Part shown: positions 42,908 through 52,229 of the stretch, in pieces
Numbering within the stretch: the first letter of the stretch is position 1
How the letters are laid out: each line of letters starts with the position of its first letter
NCBI RefSeq assembly: GCF_900105755.1
Contig: NZ_FNTQ01000001.1
Span: 372,001-436,000 of the forward strand
Direction: 5' to 3'
DNA: 64,000 nucleotides
Origin: Streptomyces sp. Ag109_O5-10
GTDB lineage: Bacteria; Actinomycetota; Actinomycetes; Streptomycetales; Streptomycetaceae
Position numbers and translations under genes: made by a program
Notes under the pieces: generated by a model
Told to the model about the DNA's origin: nothing
What the model saw: only the letters and a program-made list of their open reading frames with translations
Database searches by the model: none

Positions 42908-45313
42908 TCAGCCGGTGGTGACGGCGGTGTCGTCGACCACGAAGCTGGTCTGGAGCGAGGAGTCCTCGACACCGCTGAACTTCAGGGTGACGGTCGAGCC
43001 CGCGTACGACCCGAGGCTGAAGGACTTCTGCACGTACCCGGAAGCCTTGTTGAGGTTGGAGTACGTGGCCAGGGTGGTCGAACCGGCGGTGACCGTCAGC
43101 TTGTCGTACTGGGTGCTGGTGGTGGTCTCGGCCGTGTCGACGTGCAGGTAGAAGGTGAACGTGGTGGCGGTGCAGCCGGACGGGATCGTCACCGACTGGG
43201 ACAGCGTGTCGGTGTGGGTCGATCCGTAGCCGTCGAGCCACGCCTTGTAGGAGCCGGTACGGGCCGCCTCGCCGCTGTCGGTGGTGATGACACCGCTGGA
43301 CGCGGTCCAGGTGGTGTTGCCCGACTCGAAGCCCGGGTTGCCGAGCAGCTGGGTCGAGGTGCAGGTGCCCCCGCCGCCGCTGGAACTGACGGTCCAGGTG
43401 AAGGAGGCGGTGCCGGTGGCGCCCGTCGAGTCGGTCACCGTGACGGTGGTGCTGTAGGTGCCGGCCGTCGTGGGTGTGCCGGTGACGGCCCCGGTGGAGC
43501 TGTTGATCGAGAGGCCGGTGGGCAGCCCGGTCGCCGCATAGGACAGCGAGCCGCTGTTGGTGCTGCTCGCCGATATCTGCAGGCTCACCGCGGTGCCGAC
43601 GGTCGAGGACTGGCTGCCGGGGTTGGTGACCGTGACGCCCGAGGTGGGCACGGTGATGTGGCTGCCGACGTTGATGCCGGCGAACGCGTTGCCGACACCC
43701 GCGTACTGGGTGGAGCTGGTGCCGTAGAGCGCCGCGGCCGCGTTCAGGGCGGCGGTGCGGGCCGCGGCGTAGTTGGTGCTCGACGTCATGTACGTCGTCA
43801 GCGCCTTGTACCAGATCTGCAGCGCCGCGGCCCGGCCGATGCCGGCGACGGCGACGCCGTCGGAGGTCGGGCTGTTGTAGGTGACGCCGTTGATGGTCTT
43901 GCTGCCGCTGCCCTCGGACAGCAGGTAGAACATGTGGTTCGCCGGGCCCGACGAGTAGTGCACGTCGAGGTTGCCCACCCCGGAGTACCAGCTGTCGGCC
44001 GACGAGCCGTCCTTGCTCGGCTTGTCCATGTAACGCAGCGGCGAGCCGTCGCCGTTGATGTTGATCTTCTCGCCGATGAGGTAGTCGCCGACGTCGGAGG
44101 AGTTGTTGGCGTAGAACTCCACGCCGGTGCCGAAGATGTCGGAGGTCGCCTCGTTCAACCCGCCCGACTCACCGGTGTAGTTGAGCCCGGCGGTGTTCGA
44201 CGTGACGCCGTGGCTCATCTCGTGGCCGGCCACGTCGAGCGCGGTCAGGGCGTGGGTGCCGCCGGAGCCGTCGCCGTAGGTCATGCAGAAGCAGGAGTCG
44301 TCCCAGAACGCGTTGACGTAGTTGCTGCTGTAGTGGACCCGGGAGTAGGCCGCGACGCCGTCGTTCTTGATGCCGCTGCGCCCGAAGGTGTTCTTGTAGA
44401 AGTCCCAGGTCATCTGGGCGCCGTAGGCCGCGTCGGCGCCGGCCGTCTGGGTGTTGGAGCCGGATCCGGTGCCCCAGACGTCGTCGGAGTCGGTCATCAG
44501 GGTGCCGGTGCCCGACGTGCCGTTGTTGAGGCTGTACGTCTTGTGGCCGCCACGTGTGGTGTCGTACAGCTGGTACGTCGAACCCGACAGCGTCGTGTTC
44601 AGGGTGACCGTGCCGCTGTACTGGGTGTTGCCGGTGCCGGTCTGGACGGCCTGGTAGCGGTAGAGCTCCTTGCCGGTGGTGGCGTCCGTGACGACGTGCA
44701 GCTTGCTGGGCGTGCCGTCGTCCTGGAAGCCGCCGACCACGGTCTCCCAGGCGAGCTTCGGGGTGCCGCTGCCGGCCCAGATCACCTTGCGGGCACTGTC
44801 GGCCACGGGCTTCCGGGCGTCGAGGGCCCTTGCGGTCCTGAGCGCCTTGGTCTGGGCGGCGGACTTGCTGTAGGCCGCGCTGACCGTGGGCACCGCGATG
44901 GTGTGCCTGTTGTTGTTGAAGGTCGTGCTCACGGTGCCGGCCGCGAGGGAGGCGGGTGGCGTGTGCACGATCAGGTCGCCGCCGAGGACCGGCAGACCGT
45001 CGAAGGTTCGCTCGTACCGTGTGTGCACGGTGCCGTCGTTGTCCTTGACGACATCCTTGACGACCAGTTTCTCCTTGGCACCGAGGCCGATGGTGCGGGC
45101 GGTCGCGGCGGTCTTCTGCTGGGCGCTCCTGAGCAGCGCGCCGTGCTGGGCGGGGGTCAGCTCGGCCTCCACGCCGCCGGTGCGCAAGGGGCTGGGGTGG
45201 GGGCTGGCGGGCTTGGCGTTCGCCGGGACCGACTGGATGCCGACGGCGAGGAAGGCCGCGGTGGAGACCAGGGCGGCTCCTACCGTGGCCCGTCTGTGGG
45301 GAAGACGTCTCAC
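42908..45313 (-). CDS. Secreted M4 (thermolysin-like) metalloprotease with C-terminal accessory domains
   Basis: An 801-residue pre-pro-enzyme. Signal peptide (ATVGAALVSTAAFLAVGIQS), FTP/PepSY propeptide to about residue 230, then the M4 catalytic domain with the zinc site HEMSH (364-368), third ligand Glu388 in GGLNEATSD, and the second-site His in DVHYSSGPANH. After about residue 530 come an Ig/cadherin-like putative domain (TVTNPGSQSSTVGTAVSLQI, ATGLPTGLSINSSTG) and a C-terminal beta-sandwich starting near LLGNPGFESGNTTW, resembling a binding domain. Start GTG has GGAGGAG upstream. It degrades extracellular protein. Confidence 0.93.
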   Translation of the reverse strand: MRRLPHRRATVGAALVSTAAFLAVGIQSVPANAKPASPHPSPLRTGGVEAELTPAQHGALLRSAQQKTAATARTIGLGAKEKLVVKDVVKDNDGTVHTRYERTFDGLPVLGGDLIVHTPPASLAAGTVSTTFNNNRHTIAVPTVSAAYSKSAAQTKALRTARALDARKPVADSARKVIWAGSGTPKLAWETVVGGFQDDGTPSKLHVVTDATTGKELYRYQAVQTGTGNTQYSGTVTLNTTLSGSTYQLYDTTRGGHKTYSLNNGTSGTGTLMTDSDDVWGTGSGSNTQTAGADAAYGAQMTWDFYKNTFGRSGIKNDGVAAYSRVHYSSNYVNAFWDDSCFCMTYGDGSGGTHALTALDVAGHEMSHGVTSNTAGLNYTGESGGLNEATSDIFGTGVEFYANNSSDVGDYLIGEKININGDGSPLRYMDKPSKDGSSADSWYSGVGNLDVHYSSGPANHMFYLLSEGSGSKTINGVTYNSPTSDGVAVAGIGRAAALQIWYKALTTYMTSSTNYAAARTAALNAAAALYGTSSTQYAGVGNAFAGINVGSHITVPTSGVTVTNPGSQSSTVGTAVSLQISASSTNSGSLSYAATGLPTGLSINSSTGAVTGTPTTAGTYSTTVTVTDSTGATGTASFTWTVSSSGGGGTCTSTQLLGNPGFESGNTTWTASSGVITTDSGEAARTGSYKAWLDGYGSTHTDTLSQSVTIPSGCTATTFTFYLHVDTAETTTSTQYDKLTVTAGSTTLATYSNLNKASGYVQKSFSLGSYAGSTVTLKFSGVEDSSLQTSFVVDDTAVTTG

Positions 45314-45732
45314 TCGTACTCCTCCTGCTGCGGCCGCCGGGTCGCGGCCGGTGACAGACCGGGCAGACGGGGATGTGCTGTCCGGGAAGAGCTGAGCTGT
45401 GCGGGAACCGGGATCCGGGGACCGGGGTGCGTGATCCGTGATCCGTGGACACGCCGGGGAGAAAGCGTGTGTTGAGCGAGGATTCCAGATTTGACCCGCG
45501 CATGTCAGCCACGCCGAGGTCGTTCGAGGGTTTTCCCTATGCGCGGCGGTGCGGCCCCCGCCGAGATCCGGCGAGGCCGTGCCGGCCCCCGTGGACGACC
45601 GGCCCCGGGCCGTGCCGACCAGCCCGAGCCGCACCGACCCGCCCGATTTATCCTGGTTCAGCAGAGCTGCGGCAGCCTCGCGCCCCCGGACCGGGCGTCG
45701 GCAGCTCCCACCCCCGAGGAAGGGGCTCACGC
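45314..45732. other. Intergenic region upstream of the M4 protease
   Basis: These 419 bases between divergent genes hold no convincing gene. The tandem 7-bp repeat GTGATCC-GTGATCC (45431-45444) and GGGATCCGGGG-like repeats just before it are the only structure I noted. The promoters of both flanking genes must be here. Confidence 0.5.
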
Positions 45733-46383
45733 ATGCGGGTCTTCATCGTCGGCACGGGCAACATGGCGGGCGGTATTGCCACCCGGGCCCTGGCGGGCGG
45801 CCACTCGGTCCGGCTGGTCGGCACGGATCCGGCCAAGGCCATGACACTCGTCGACGCCCTGGGCGAGCGGACGCCGGGGGCGGATGTGGCCCCCGCGGTG
45901 CCGGACGCGGTCGGATCGGCGGACGTGGTGGTGCTGGCCGTGCCGTTCGACGCGGCCAAGGAGGTCGTGACCGAGTACGGGGACCGGCTCGCCGGGAAGA
46001 CCGTCGTCGACATCTCCAATCCCGTGGACTTCTCGACCTTCGACTCACTGACGGTGCCCGCGGACAGCTCCGGCGCGCAGCAGCTGGCCGAGGCCGCCGC
46101 GCCGGGCACGCATCTGGTGAAGGCCTTCAACACCACGTTCGCCGGCTCGCTCGTCGCGGGCGAGGTCGGCGGGCTCCCGCTGGACGTGTTCATCGCCGGC
46201 GACAACGTCGCGGCCCGCGACCAGGTGGCCGAGCTGGTCTCCTCGGGCGGCCTCAATCCGGTGGTCGTCGGCGGACTGCGGCACGCCCGGGAGCTGGAGG
46301 GCATGCAGCTGCTGCACATGGCCCTGCAGACCCGGCCCGGGGGGCACGGCTGGATGAGCGCGATCAAGATCGTCGCGCCCTGA
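45733..46383 (+). CDS. NADPH-dependent F420 reductase-like / dinucleotide-binding protein
   Basis: A 216-residue Rossmann protein, starting MRVFIVGTGNMAGGIATRAL, with VVLAVPFDAAKEVV, KTVVDISNPVDFSTFDSLTV and HLVKAFNTTFAGSL in the order seen in F420H2:NADP oxidoreductase-like and NAD(P)-binding proteins. The real F420 reductases share this architecture, but the F420 site cannot be confirmed here. GAGGAAGGGG precedes the ATG. Single gene. Confidence 0.82.
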   Translation: MRVFIVGTGNMAGGIATRALAGGHSVRLVGTDPAKAMTLVDALGERTPGADVAPAVPDAVGSADVVVLAVPFDAAKEVVTEYGDRLAGKTVVDISNPVDFSTFDSLTVPADSSGAQQLAEAAAPGTHLVKAFNTTFAGSLVAGEVGGLPLDVFIAGDNVAARDQVAELVSSGGLNPVVVGGLRHARELEGMQLLHMALQTRPGGHGWMSAIKIVAP

Positions 46384-46549
46384 GCTCCCCGGACCCGTCC
46401 GCGCCACGACCGGACACCGGCCCTGCGGCGGCGGTGCCGGTCCCTGGTTCCCGAGAGGCAGCCGGCGTCCCGGTGAACGCCCCCGCGCACGCCCCCGGCG
46501 CGTAGTACCTTCCCTTACAACAGCCGTGACTCTGGGGGGAGTTGCACAC

Positions 46550-47554
46550 ATGCACGGCACGACGGACGGTTTCCACTACGGCGCGTTGACTCCGGTCGCC
46601 GCCTATCTGACGGCCTGTCTGGGCGGGGCGCTGGGGCTGCGCTGCATCGTCAGGTCGCTGTACCACCACGGCGCGTCGTGGCGGCCCGGCTGGCTCGCCC
46701 TGGGGGCGGCCTCGATCGGCTGCGGCATCTGGACGATGCACTTCGTCGCGATGATCGGCTTCCATGTCCGGGAGACCACGATCCGCTACGACGTGGGCCT
46801 GACCCTGCTCAGCCTCGTGGTGGCGATCCTGGTGGTCGGCATCGGCGTCTTCGCGGTCGGCTACCGGGGCGCCACCGCGGGGACGCTGTGGACGGCGGGC
46901 GTCATCACCGGTCTCGGCGTGGCCGCCATGCACTACCTGGGCATGGCCGCGCTCCGCCTTGACGGAACGATTCACTACGACCCGGTCACGGTCGGCCTCT
47001 CCGTGCTGATCGCGATCGCCGCGGCGACGGCTGCGCTGTGGGCGGCCGTGTCGGTGCGGGGGTTCGCGGCGAGCCTGGGCGCGAGTCTGGTGATGGGCCT
47101 CGCGGTGTCCGGCATGCACTACACCGCCATGGCGGCCGTGAGCGTCGACGTACATCCCGCGTCCGCCACCTCCTGGTCGAGTGCGTCACCCACCTCGCTG
47201 CTGCTGCCCATGCTGCTCGGCCCGATCATGTTCCTGCTGCTGGCCGGGGTGGTGGTGATGTTCGACCCGCTGCTGGTCCTGGGCGAAGGGGACTGGAACC
47301 GGCGGGCGCCGGCGGAAAGCGGTCCCCGGCCGGCCGCGTCGGTGGAGGCGGCGCGCTCACGCCCGCAGGGCCGGCGCACCACGCACACCCCCCGGCGCCA
47401 CGGCGGCCGCCCGCCGCACCAGGCACCCGGCGGAACAGGCAGGCGCGCCGACCGGCCCGCACCCGGCGGCGCCGGCCGGTTCGGCACCCCCGGCCGCCCG
47501 GCCCCCGGTCCGCAGGGCCCGTACGGCGCGCCCTCGAACCCCTACGAATGGTGA
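46550..47554 (+). CDS. MHYT-domain integral membrane protein
   Basis: A 334-residue protein with seven membrane helices and three MHYT-type motifs in the helices: WTMHFVAM, AAMHYLGM and SGMHYTAM. The His/Met residues are thought to bind a metal or a gas-like ligand at the outer face. A disordered Arg/Gly/Pro-rich cytoplasmic tail of about 90 residues follows and no catalytic GGDEF/EAL domain is present. GGGGGGAG precedes the ATG by eight bases; an upstream GTG is less likely. Confidence 0.9.
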   Translation: MHGTTDGFHYGALTPVAAYLTACLGGALGLRCIVRSLYHHGASWRPGWLALGAASIGCGIWTMHFVAMIGFHVRETTIRYDVGLTLLSLVVAILVVGIGVFAVGYRGATAGTLWTAGVITGLGVAAMHYLGMAALRLDGTIHYDPVTVGLSVLIAIAAATAALWAAVSVRGFAASLGASLVMGLAVSGMHYTAMAAVSVDVHPASATSWSSASPTSLLLPMLLGPIMFLLLAGVVVMFDPLLVLGEGDWNRRAPAESGPRPAASVEAARSRPQGRRTTHTPRRHGGRPPHQAPGGTGRRADRPAPGGAGRFGTPGRPAPGPQGPYGAPSNPYEW

Positions 47555-47612
47555 CCGGTCCGGCCCGAACCCCCGTCCCGCAGCCATCCGTTGATCGTTG
47601 TACGGTTCCCGC

Positions 47613-49115
47613 GTGTCTGACTCCTCACGCGATACCGCAGAAGGCGCCGGCTGGGGCGAGGCCGAGCGCGGCGCCTACCGCCAACTGATGCCGGACCATG
47701 TCGAGAAGCTGTTCTGGTTCAGCCCGAGGACCCTGTGGGCCGCCCGCAACGGTGTGCTGGCCTCCTGGTTCGGCGACCCGACCGGCCGTACCCGAAGCCG
47801 TTGGGTGGCGCAGCGGGCGGCTGCCGGGGCGCCCGCCGACAAGCTGATCCGGCGTCATGAGGCGGACCGGTTCTCGTTCATGGTGATCGGCGACACCGGT
47901 GAGGGCGACGCCTCCCAGTACGCCGTCGTGCCGGGGTTCCTGAAGGCGAGTCAGGACACCGACTTCGCGGTGATCGCGAGCGACGTGATCTACCCGGTCG
48001 GCGCCACCGACGACTACGGCACCAAGTTCTTCCGCCCGTACCGGGACTATCCGGCGCCGATCTACGCGATACCCGGCAACCACGACTGGTACGAGGACCT
48101 CGGCGCGTTCATGCGCGTCTTCTGCGACGACACCGCGGCGCTGCCGGCCGAACCGCGGCCGCGCCCGCTCACCCGCGCCTGGTGGCGCGCCCTGCTGTGG
48201 CACCGCCCGCGTCCGGCGGACGAGCAGCTCCTGGCCGAGGCACGGAAGTTGCGCGGGCAGCAGGAGCAGGCGGCCGTGCAGCCGGGGCCGTACTGGGCGA
48301 TCGACGCCGGGCCGGTCCGCATCGTCGGCATCGACACCGGCCTGCTCGGCACCATCGACGCAGAACAGGGCGCCTGGCTGCGGGAGGTGTCCCGGGGGCC
48401 GCGTCCGAAGATCCTCGTCACCGGCTCCCCGTTGTACGTGGACGCCGAGCACCACCCGTGCGCGATCGAGGGCGGCGGCACGGTCGACGACATCGTCCGC
48501 GACCCGGCCCACCACTACGTGGCGGCGATCGGCGGCGACATCCACAACTACCAGCGCTACCCCGTCGACGTGAACGGGCGCACCATCCAGTACGTGGTCG
48601 CGGGCGGCGGCGGTGCCTTCATGCACGCGACCCACACCATCCCCCCGGTGTCGGTCGCGAACGTCACCGAGGACGACTTCCGCTGCTATCCGCTGCGCGG
48701 CGACTCGCTCGCCTTCTACAGCAGGCTGTACGGCCGCCGGCTGCGGCTCCGCCGCTTCTTCGCGCTCACCGAGGCGCAGGCGACGGCCGTGATCGCCGAG
48801 CGCCTCGGCATCAGGCCCGGCCGGACGCCGGCCGAGGACACCCGGATCACCTGGCGCGCCCGCCTGGTGGCGACCCTGCTGGGCGCCGGCAGCAGCCGGG
48901 ACCGCGGGCCGCGCTTCCGGCTGCCCGTGAAGAAGATCTACACCCAGCTGTTCTCCCCCGGCTCGGCCACCTACAGCCCGCCCTTCTTCAAGTGCTTCCT
49001 GCGCCTCGACGTCACCCCGGAGGCGGTACGGCTGCGCTGTTTCGCCGCCACCGGGAACCGCCCGCAGGAGCTGGACCCGCCGGTCGAGGACGAGGTCACC
49101 ATCCCGCTGCGCTGA
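47613..49115 (+). CDS. Calcineurin-like metallophosphoesterase
   Basis: A 500-residue protein with a metallophosphoesterase core: FMVIGDTGEGDASQ (D-x-G-like), ASDVIYPVGATDDYG (GD-x(n)-type second site, with SD), AIPGNHDWYEDLG (GNHD), and IGGDIHNYQRYP (GDxH). Substrate unknown. A long N-terminal region (to about residue 90) and a C-terminal region of about 140 residues are not recognised. No signal peptide is visible. The gene may be leaderless or poorly led: only TGTACGGTTCCCGC precedes the GTG. Confidence 0.85.
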   Translation: MSDSSRDTAEGAGWGEAERGAYRQLMPDHVEKLFWFSPRTLWAARNGVLASWFGDPTGRTRSRWVAQRAAAGAPADKLIRRHEADRFSFMVIGDTGEGDASQYAVVPGFLKASQDTDFAVIASDVIYPVGATDDYGTKFFRPYRDYPAPIYAIPGNHDWYEDLGAFMRVFCDDTAALPAEPRPRPLTRAWWRALLWHRPRPADEQLLAEARKLRGQQEQAAVQPGPYWAIDAGPVRIVGIDTGLLGTIDAEQGAWLREVSRGPRPKILVTGSPLYVDAEHHPCAIEGGGTVDDIVRDPAHHYVAAIGGDIHNYQRYPVDVNGRTIQYVVAGGGGAFMHATHTIPPVSVANVTEDDFRCYPLRGDSLAFYSRLYGRRLRLRRFFALTEAQATAVIAERLGIRPGRTPAEDTRITWRARLVATLLGAGSSRDRGPRFRLPVKKIYTQLFSPGSATYSPPFFKCFLRLDVTPEAVRLRCFAATGNRPQELDPPVEDEVTIPLR

Positions 49116-49192
49116 TCCGAAGCCGATCACACTCCCGCAATGTTCGGGTGCCACAATCGGGGCAGAACTGACGTACGACCGCTGGAGGACCC

Positions 49193-50227
49193 GTGCCGTC
49201 CACCCCCCGTCCCCTGCGCAGACTGGGCTTCCTCACCATCGGCCTGTTCGACGGCGCGGATCCGGGCCGGGGGCACCAGTCCACGCTGGAGATCATCGAG
49301 CTGGGCGAGCGGCTGGGCTTCGACAGCGCGTGGGTACGCCACCGGCACCTCCAGTACGGCATTTCGTCGCCGGTCGCCGTGCTCGCGGCGGCCTCGCAGC
49401 GCACCAGCCGGATCGAGCTGGGCACCGCGGTGATCCCGCTGGGCTGGGAGAACCCGCTGCGGCTCGCCGAGGACCTGGCGACCGTCGACCTCCTGTCCGG
49501 CGGCCGCCTCAACCCCGGGGTGAGCGTGGGCCCGCCCATGCACTACGAGCACGTCAAGGCGGCTCTCTACCCGGACACGGCCGATGTCGAGGACTTCAGC
49601 TACGAGCGGGTGCGGCGGCTCCTCGACTTCGTCCGGGGCAAGCCGGCCACCGACTTCAGCGGGGTGGAGGGCTTCGAGGTGTTCTCCGACGTCGTCCAGC
49701 CGCACTCCGCCGGGCTCGGGCGGCGCCTCTGGTACGGCGGCGGCAGCCTCGGTTCGGCCCGCTGGGCGGGCGAGCACGGCATGAACTTCCTGACCAGCAG
49801 CGTCGTACGGGCCGGGGACGAGGCGGACGCGTACGACTTCGCGGAGATCCAGCTCTCGCACATCCGTGAGTTCCGCGCCCGTCACCCGGACGGCGAGGCG
49901 GCCCGGGTCTCCCAGGGCCTGGTCGTCATCCCCACCGACTCCGCAACGCCCGAGCAGCGCGCCAGGTACGAGGCCTACGCGGCCAAGCGGCTGCCCCGCA
50001 CTTCCGTCCCACAGGGTCCTGGCCGGCTGCTGTTCGCGCCGGACATCGTCGGCACCTCGGCGGAGATCGTCGGACAACTGCACGCGCACGCCGCGTTCCG
50101 CGAGGTCGACGAGGTGGCCTTCGCCCTGCCGTTCACCTTCGAGCACGAGGACTACGTACAGATCCTCACCGACATGGCGACCCGCCTGGGCCCTGCTCTC
50201 GGCTGGCGCCCGGCGGCCACCGCCTGA
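49193..50227 (+). CDS. LLM-class (luciferase-like) flavin-dependent oxidoreductase
   Basis: A 344-residue TIM-barrel flavoprotein of the bacterial-luciferase family. RLGFLTIGLFDGADPGRGHQ, LGERLGFDSAWVRHRHLQYG, TSRIELGTAVIPLGWENPLR and LLSGGRLNPGVSVGPP are in the usual order. FMN or F420 may be the cofactor. Substrate unknown. GTG start after GGAGGA. It ends one base from the convergent TauD-like gene, with no hairpin between. Confidence 0.87.
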   Translation: MPSTPRPLRRLGFLTIGLFDGADPGRGHQSTLEIIELGERLGFDSAWVRHRHLQYGISSPVAVLAAASQRTSRIELGTAVIPLGWENPLRLAEDLATVDLLSGGRLNPGVSVGPPMHYEHVKAALYPDTADVEDFSYERVRRLLDFVRGKPATDFSGVEGFEVFSDVVQPHSAGLGRRLWYGGGSLGSARWAGEHGMNFLTSSVVRAGDEADAYDFAEIQLSHIREFRARHPDGEAARVSQGLVVIPTDSATPEQRARYEAYAAKRLPRTSVPQGPGRLLFAPDIVGTSAEIVGQLHAHAAFREVDEVAFALPFTFEHEDYVQILTDMATRLGPALGWRPAATA

Positions 50228-50228
50228 G

Positions 50229-51203
50229 TCACCAGCGGCGCACCTCCGTGCCGGTCACCGGCTCCGACGGCCTGCCGTCCACCCCGACCGGGACCTCGCC
50301 GTGCAGCATCACCCGGTGCATGACGCGGGGGTGGCCGAGGTGGGCGTTGTCGCTCGGCGCGAGGTGGATGGTGGCCCTGTTGTCCCAGAAGGCGACACTG
50401 CCGGGCTCCCAGCGGAAGCGGACCGTGTACTCGGGCCGTACGGCCTGTTCCAGCAGCATCTCCAGGAGCGCGGCGCTCTCCGGGCGGGAGACGCCGGCGA
50501 TCTGCTCGACGTAGTAGCCGTTGACGTACAGCACCCGCTCCCCGCTCTCCGGATGGACGCGGACCAGCGGGTGCACCGAGGCCACCTGGTGGTCGAGGAG
50601 GTGGCGCAGGTAGGAGTCGTCACCGGGGCGGGGCTGGTAGCCGACGCCGAGGCGGTGCTCGGCGCGCAGGCCGTCGACGAAGGCGCGCACGGGCGCGGAG
50701 AGTCCGGCGTAGGCGGCGGCCAGGTTGGCCCAGGTGGTGTCGCCGCCGTAGGGCGGGACGGTCTCCGCGCGCAGGATGGTCGCGGCGGGCGGGTCGACGC
50801 GGGCGCCGTGGTCGCAGTGCCAGCCGCGCAGCAGGGTGTGCCGGCGCCGCTGGAGCCACTCCTCGTGCTCCATCCCGAACCGGCCGCCGAGCTCGAGGCG
50901 GTCGGCGGTGGTCTCCACCTCGGGGAAGCCGGCCGGTGAGGCGCTGCCGCGCCGGCCGAGCACGACCGGTTCGCCGAAGCGGCGGGCGAAGGCGACGTGT
51001 CCGGCGTGGTCGAGCCGCTGGTCGCGGAAGAAGACCACCTTCCAGCGCAGCACTGCCTCACGGATCAGGGCGACCACGGCGTCGTCGAGTTCCGTGGTGA
51101 GGTCGACCCCGGTGATCTCGGCCCCGATGTGCCCGGCGACGGGTCGCACCTCGGCTCCGGCGGCGCCCGGTGCCCGTCCTGCCGTAACCCGGTCGGTCGT
51201 CAT
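50229..51203 (-). CDS. TauD/TfdA family Fe(II)/2-oxoglutarate dioxygenase
   Basis: A 324-residue non-heme iron dioxygenase. The facial triad is visible: His and Asp in RGWHCDHGAR and the distal His in RVMHRVMLHGE. The start region VRPVAGHIGAEITGVDLTTE and KVVFFRDQRLDHAGHVAFAR are typical of TauD (taurine, alkylsulfonate or aryloxyalkanoate hydroxylation). Substrate not determinable. The ATG has GCGGAG eight bases upstream. Diverges from the aldo/keto reductase gene over 148 bases. Confidence 0.88.
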   Translation of the reverse strand: MTTDRVTAGRAPGAAGAEVRPVAGHIGAEITGVDLTTELDDAVVALIREAVLRWKVVFFRDQRLDHAGHVAFARRFGEPVVLGRRGSASPAGFPEVETTADRLELGGRFGMEHEEWLQRRRHTLLRGWHCDHGARVDPPAATILRAETVPPYGGDTTWANLAAAYAGLSAPVRAFVDGLRAEHRLGVGYQPRPGDDSYLRHLLDHQVASVHPLVRVHPESGERVLYVNGYYVEQIAGVSRPESAALLEMLLEQAVRPEYTVRFRWEPGSVAFWDNRATIHLAPSDNAHLGHPRVMHRVMLHGEVPVGVDGRPSEPVTGTEVRRW

Positions 51204-51351
51204 GCGTACTCCGCGTGGTCGTCGGTACCCGTCCAGGAAAGATCGTGTCAGCCCGGCCCGCACCGCGGAAGGGAGCACCCGGCCCGGGTTGATCATCTCC
51301 CGCCCGGTCCGCGAGGCTGGAGGTACGACACAGCCGAGGGAAGGTCACATC

Positions 51352-52182
51352 GTGGTCAGCATTCCGGTGTACACGCTCAACGACGGTACGACGGTCCCCG
51401 CCATTGGCCTGGGCACCTGGCCGATGGACGACGCGCAGGCCGAGCGGGCCGTCCGCCAGGGCCTGGAGCTGGGCTACCGGCTGGTGGACACGGCGGTGAA
51501 CTACCGCAACGAGTCCGGGGTCGGGCGGGGTGTCGCGAGCAGCGGGGTGCCCCGCGAGGAGGTGGTGGTGACGACGAAGCTGCCGGGCCGCCACCACGGC
51601 TACGAGGAGACCCTCGCCTCCTTCGAGGAGTCCCGGCGGCGGCTGGGCCTGGAGTACGTGGACCTGTATCTGATCCACTGGCCCAACCCGCGGGTCGGCA
51701 AGTACGTCGACTCGTGGAAGGCGATGATCAAACTGCGCGAGGACGGTCTGGTGCGCTCGATCGGCGTCTCCAACTTCACCGAGGAACACCTCACCCGGCT
51801 GGAGAAGGAGACCGGGGTGCTGCCCTCGGTGAACCAGGTGGAGCTGCACCCGCTGTTCCCGCAGGACGAGCTGCGGGCCTTTCACGCGGACAGGGGCATC
51901 GTCACCGAGAGCTGGAGCCCGCTCGGCCGGGACGTGCGGCTCCTCGACGACCCGGCGGTCGTCGCCGTGGCGGAGGCGCACGGCGTGACGCCCGCTCAGG
52001 TGGTGCTGCGCTGGCACGTCCAGCTCGGTGCCCTGCCCATCCCGAAGTCGGCGGACGCCGCCCGGCAGCGGGCCAACCTGGACCTGTTCGGCTTCCAACT
52101 GGACGCGGCCGAGATGGCGGCCGTCTCCGAGCGGCCCCACCGGCGGCTCGGCGGCGACCCGGACCGCCACGAGGAGTTCTGA
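51352..52182 (+). CDS. Aldo/keto reductase
   Basis: A 276-residue NADPH-dependent AKR. The catalytic tetrad is visible: Asp and Tyr in LVDTAVNYRNE, Lys in VVTTKLPGRH and His in YLIHWPNPR. IGVSNFTEEHL and SWSPLGRD are also typical. It reduces aldehydes or ketones. GGGAAGG precedes the GTG. The next gene (LigD-type phosphoesterase) follows after 47 bases. Confidence 0.92.
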   Translation: MVSIPVYTLNDGTTVPAIGLGTWPMDDAQAERAVRQGLELGYRLVDTAVNYRNESGVGRGVASSGVPREEVVVTTKLPGRHHGYEETLASFEESRRRLGLEYVDLYLIHWPNPRVGKYVDSWKAMIKLREDGLVRSIGVSNFTEEHLTRLEKETGVLPSVNQVELHPLFPQDELRAFHADRGIVTESWSPLGRDVRLLDDPAVVAVAEAHGVTPAQVVLRWHVQLGALPIPKSADAARQRANLDLFGFQLDAAEMAAVSERPHRRLGGDPDRHEEF

Positions 52183-52229
52183 ACCGCCCGCCGGGTACCC
52201 GGGGCGCAGGTCCGAGGGAAGGAGCCGCG

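Noticed and set aside
43142..45475. 777-codon open frame opposite the M4 protease
   Set aside because: Antisense shadow: no motif, composition of shadow frames, while the opposite strand has the full HEMSH protease with ribosome site.
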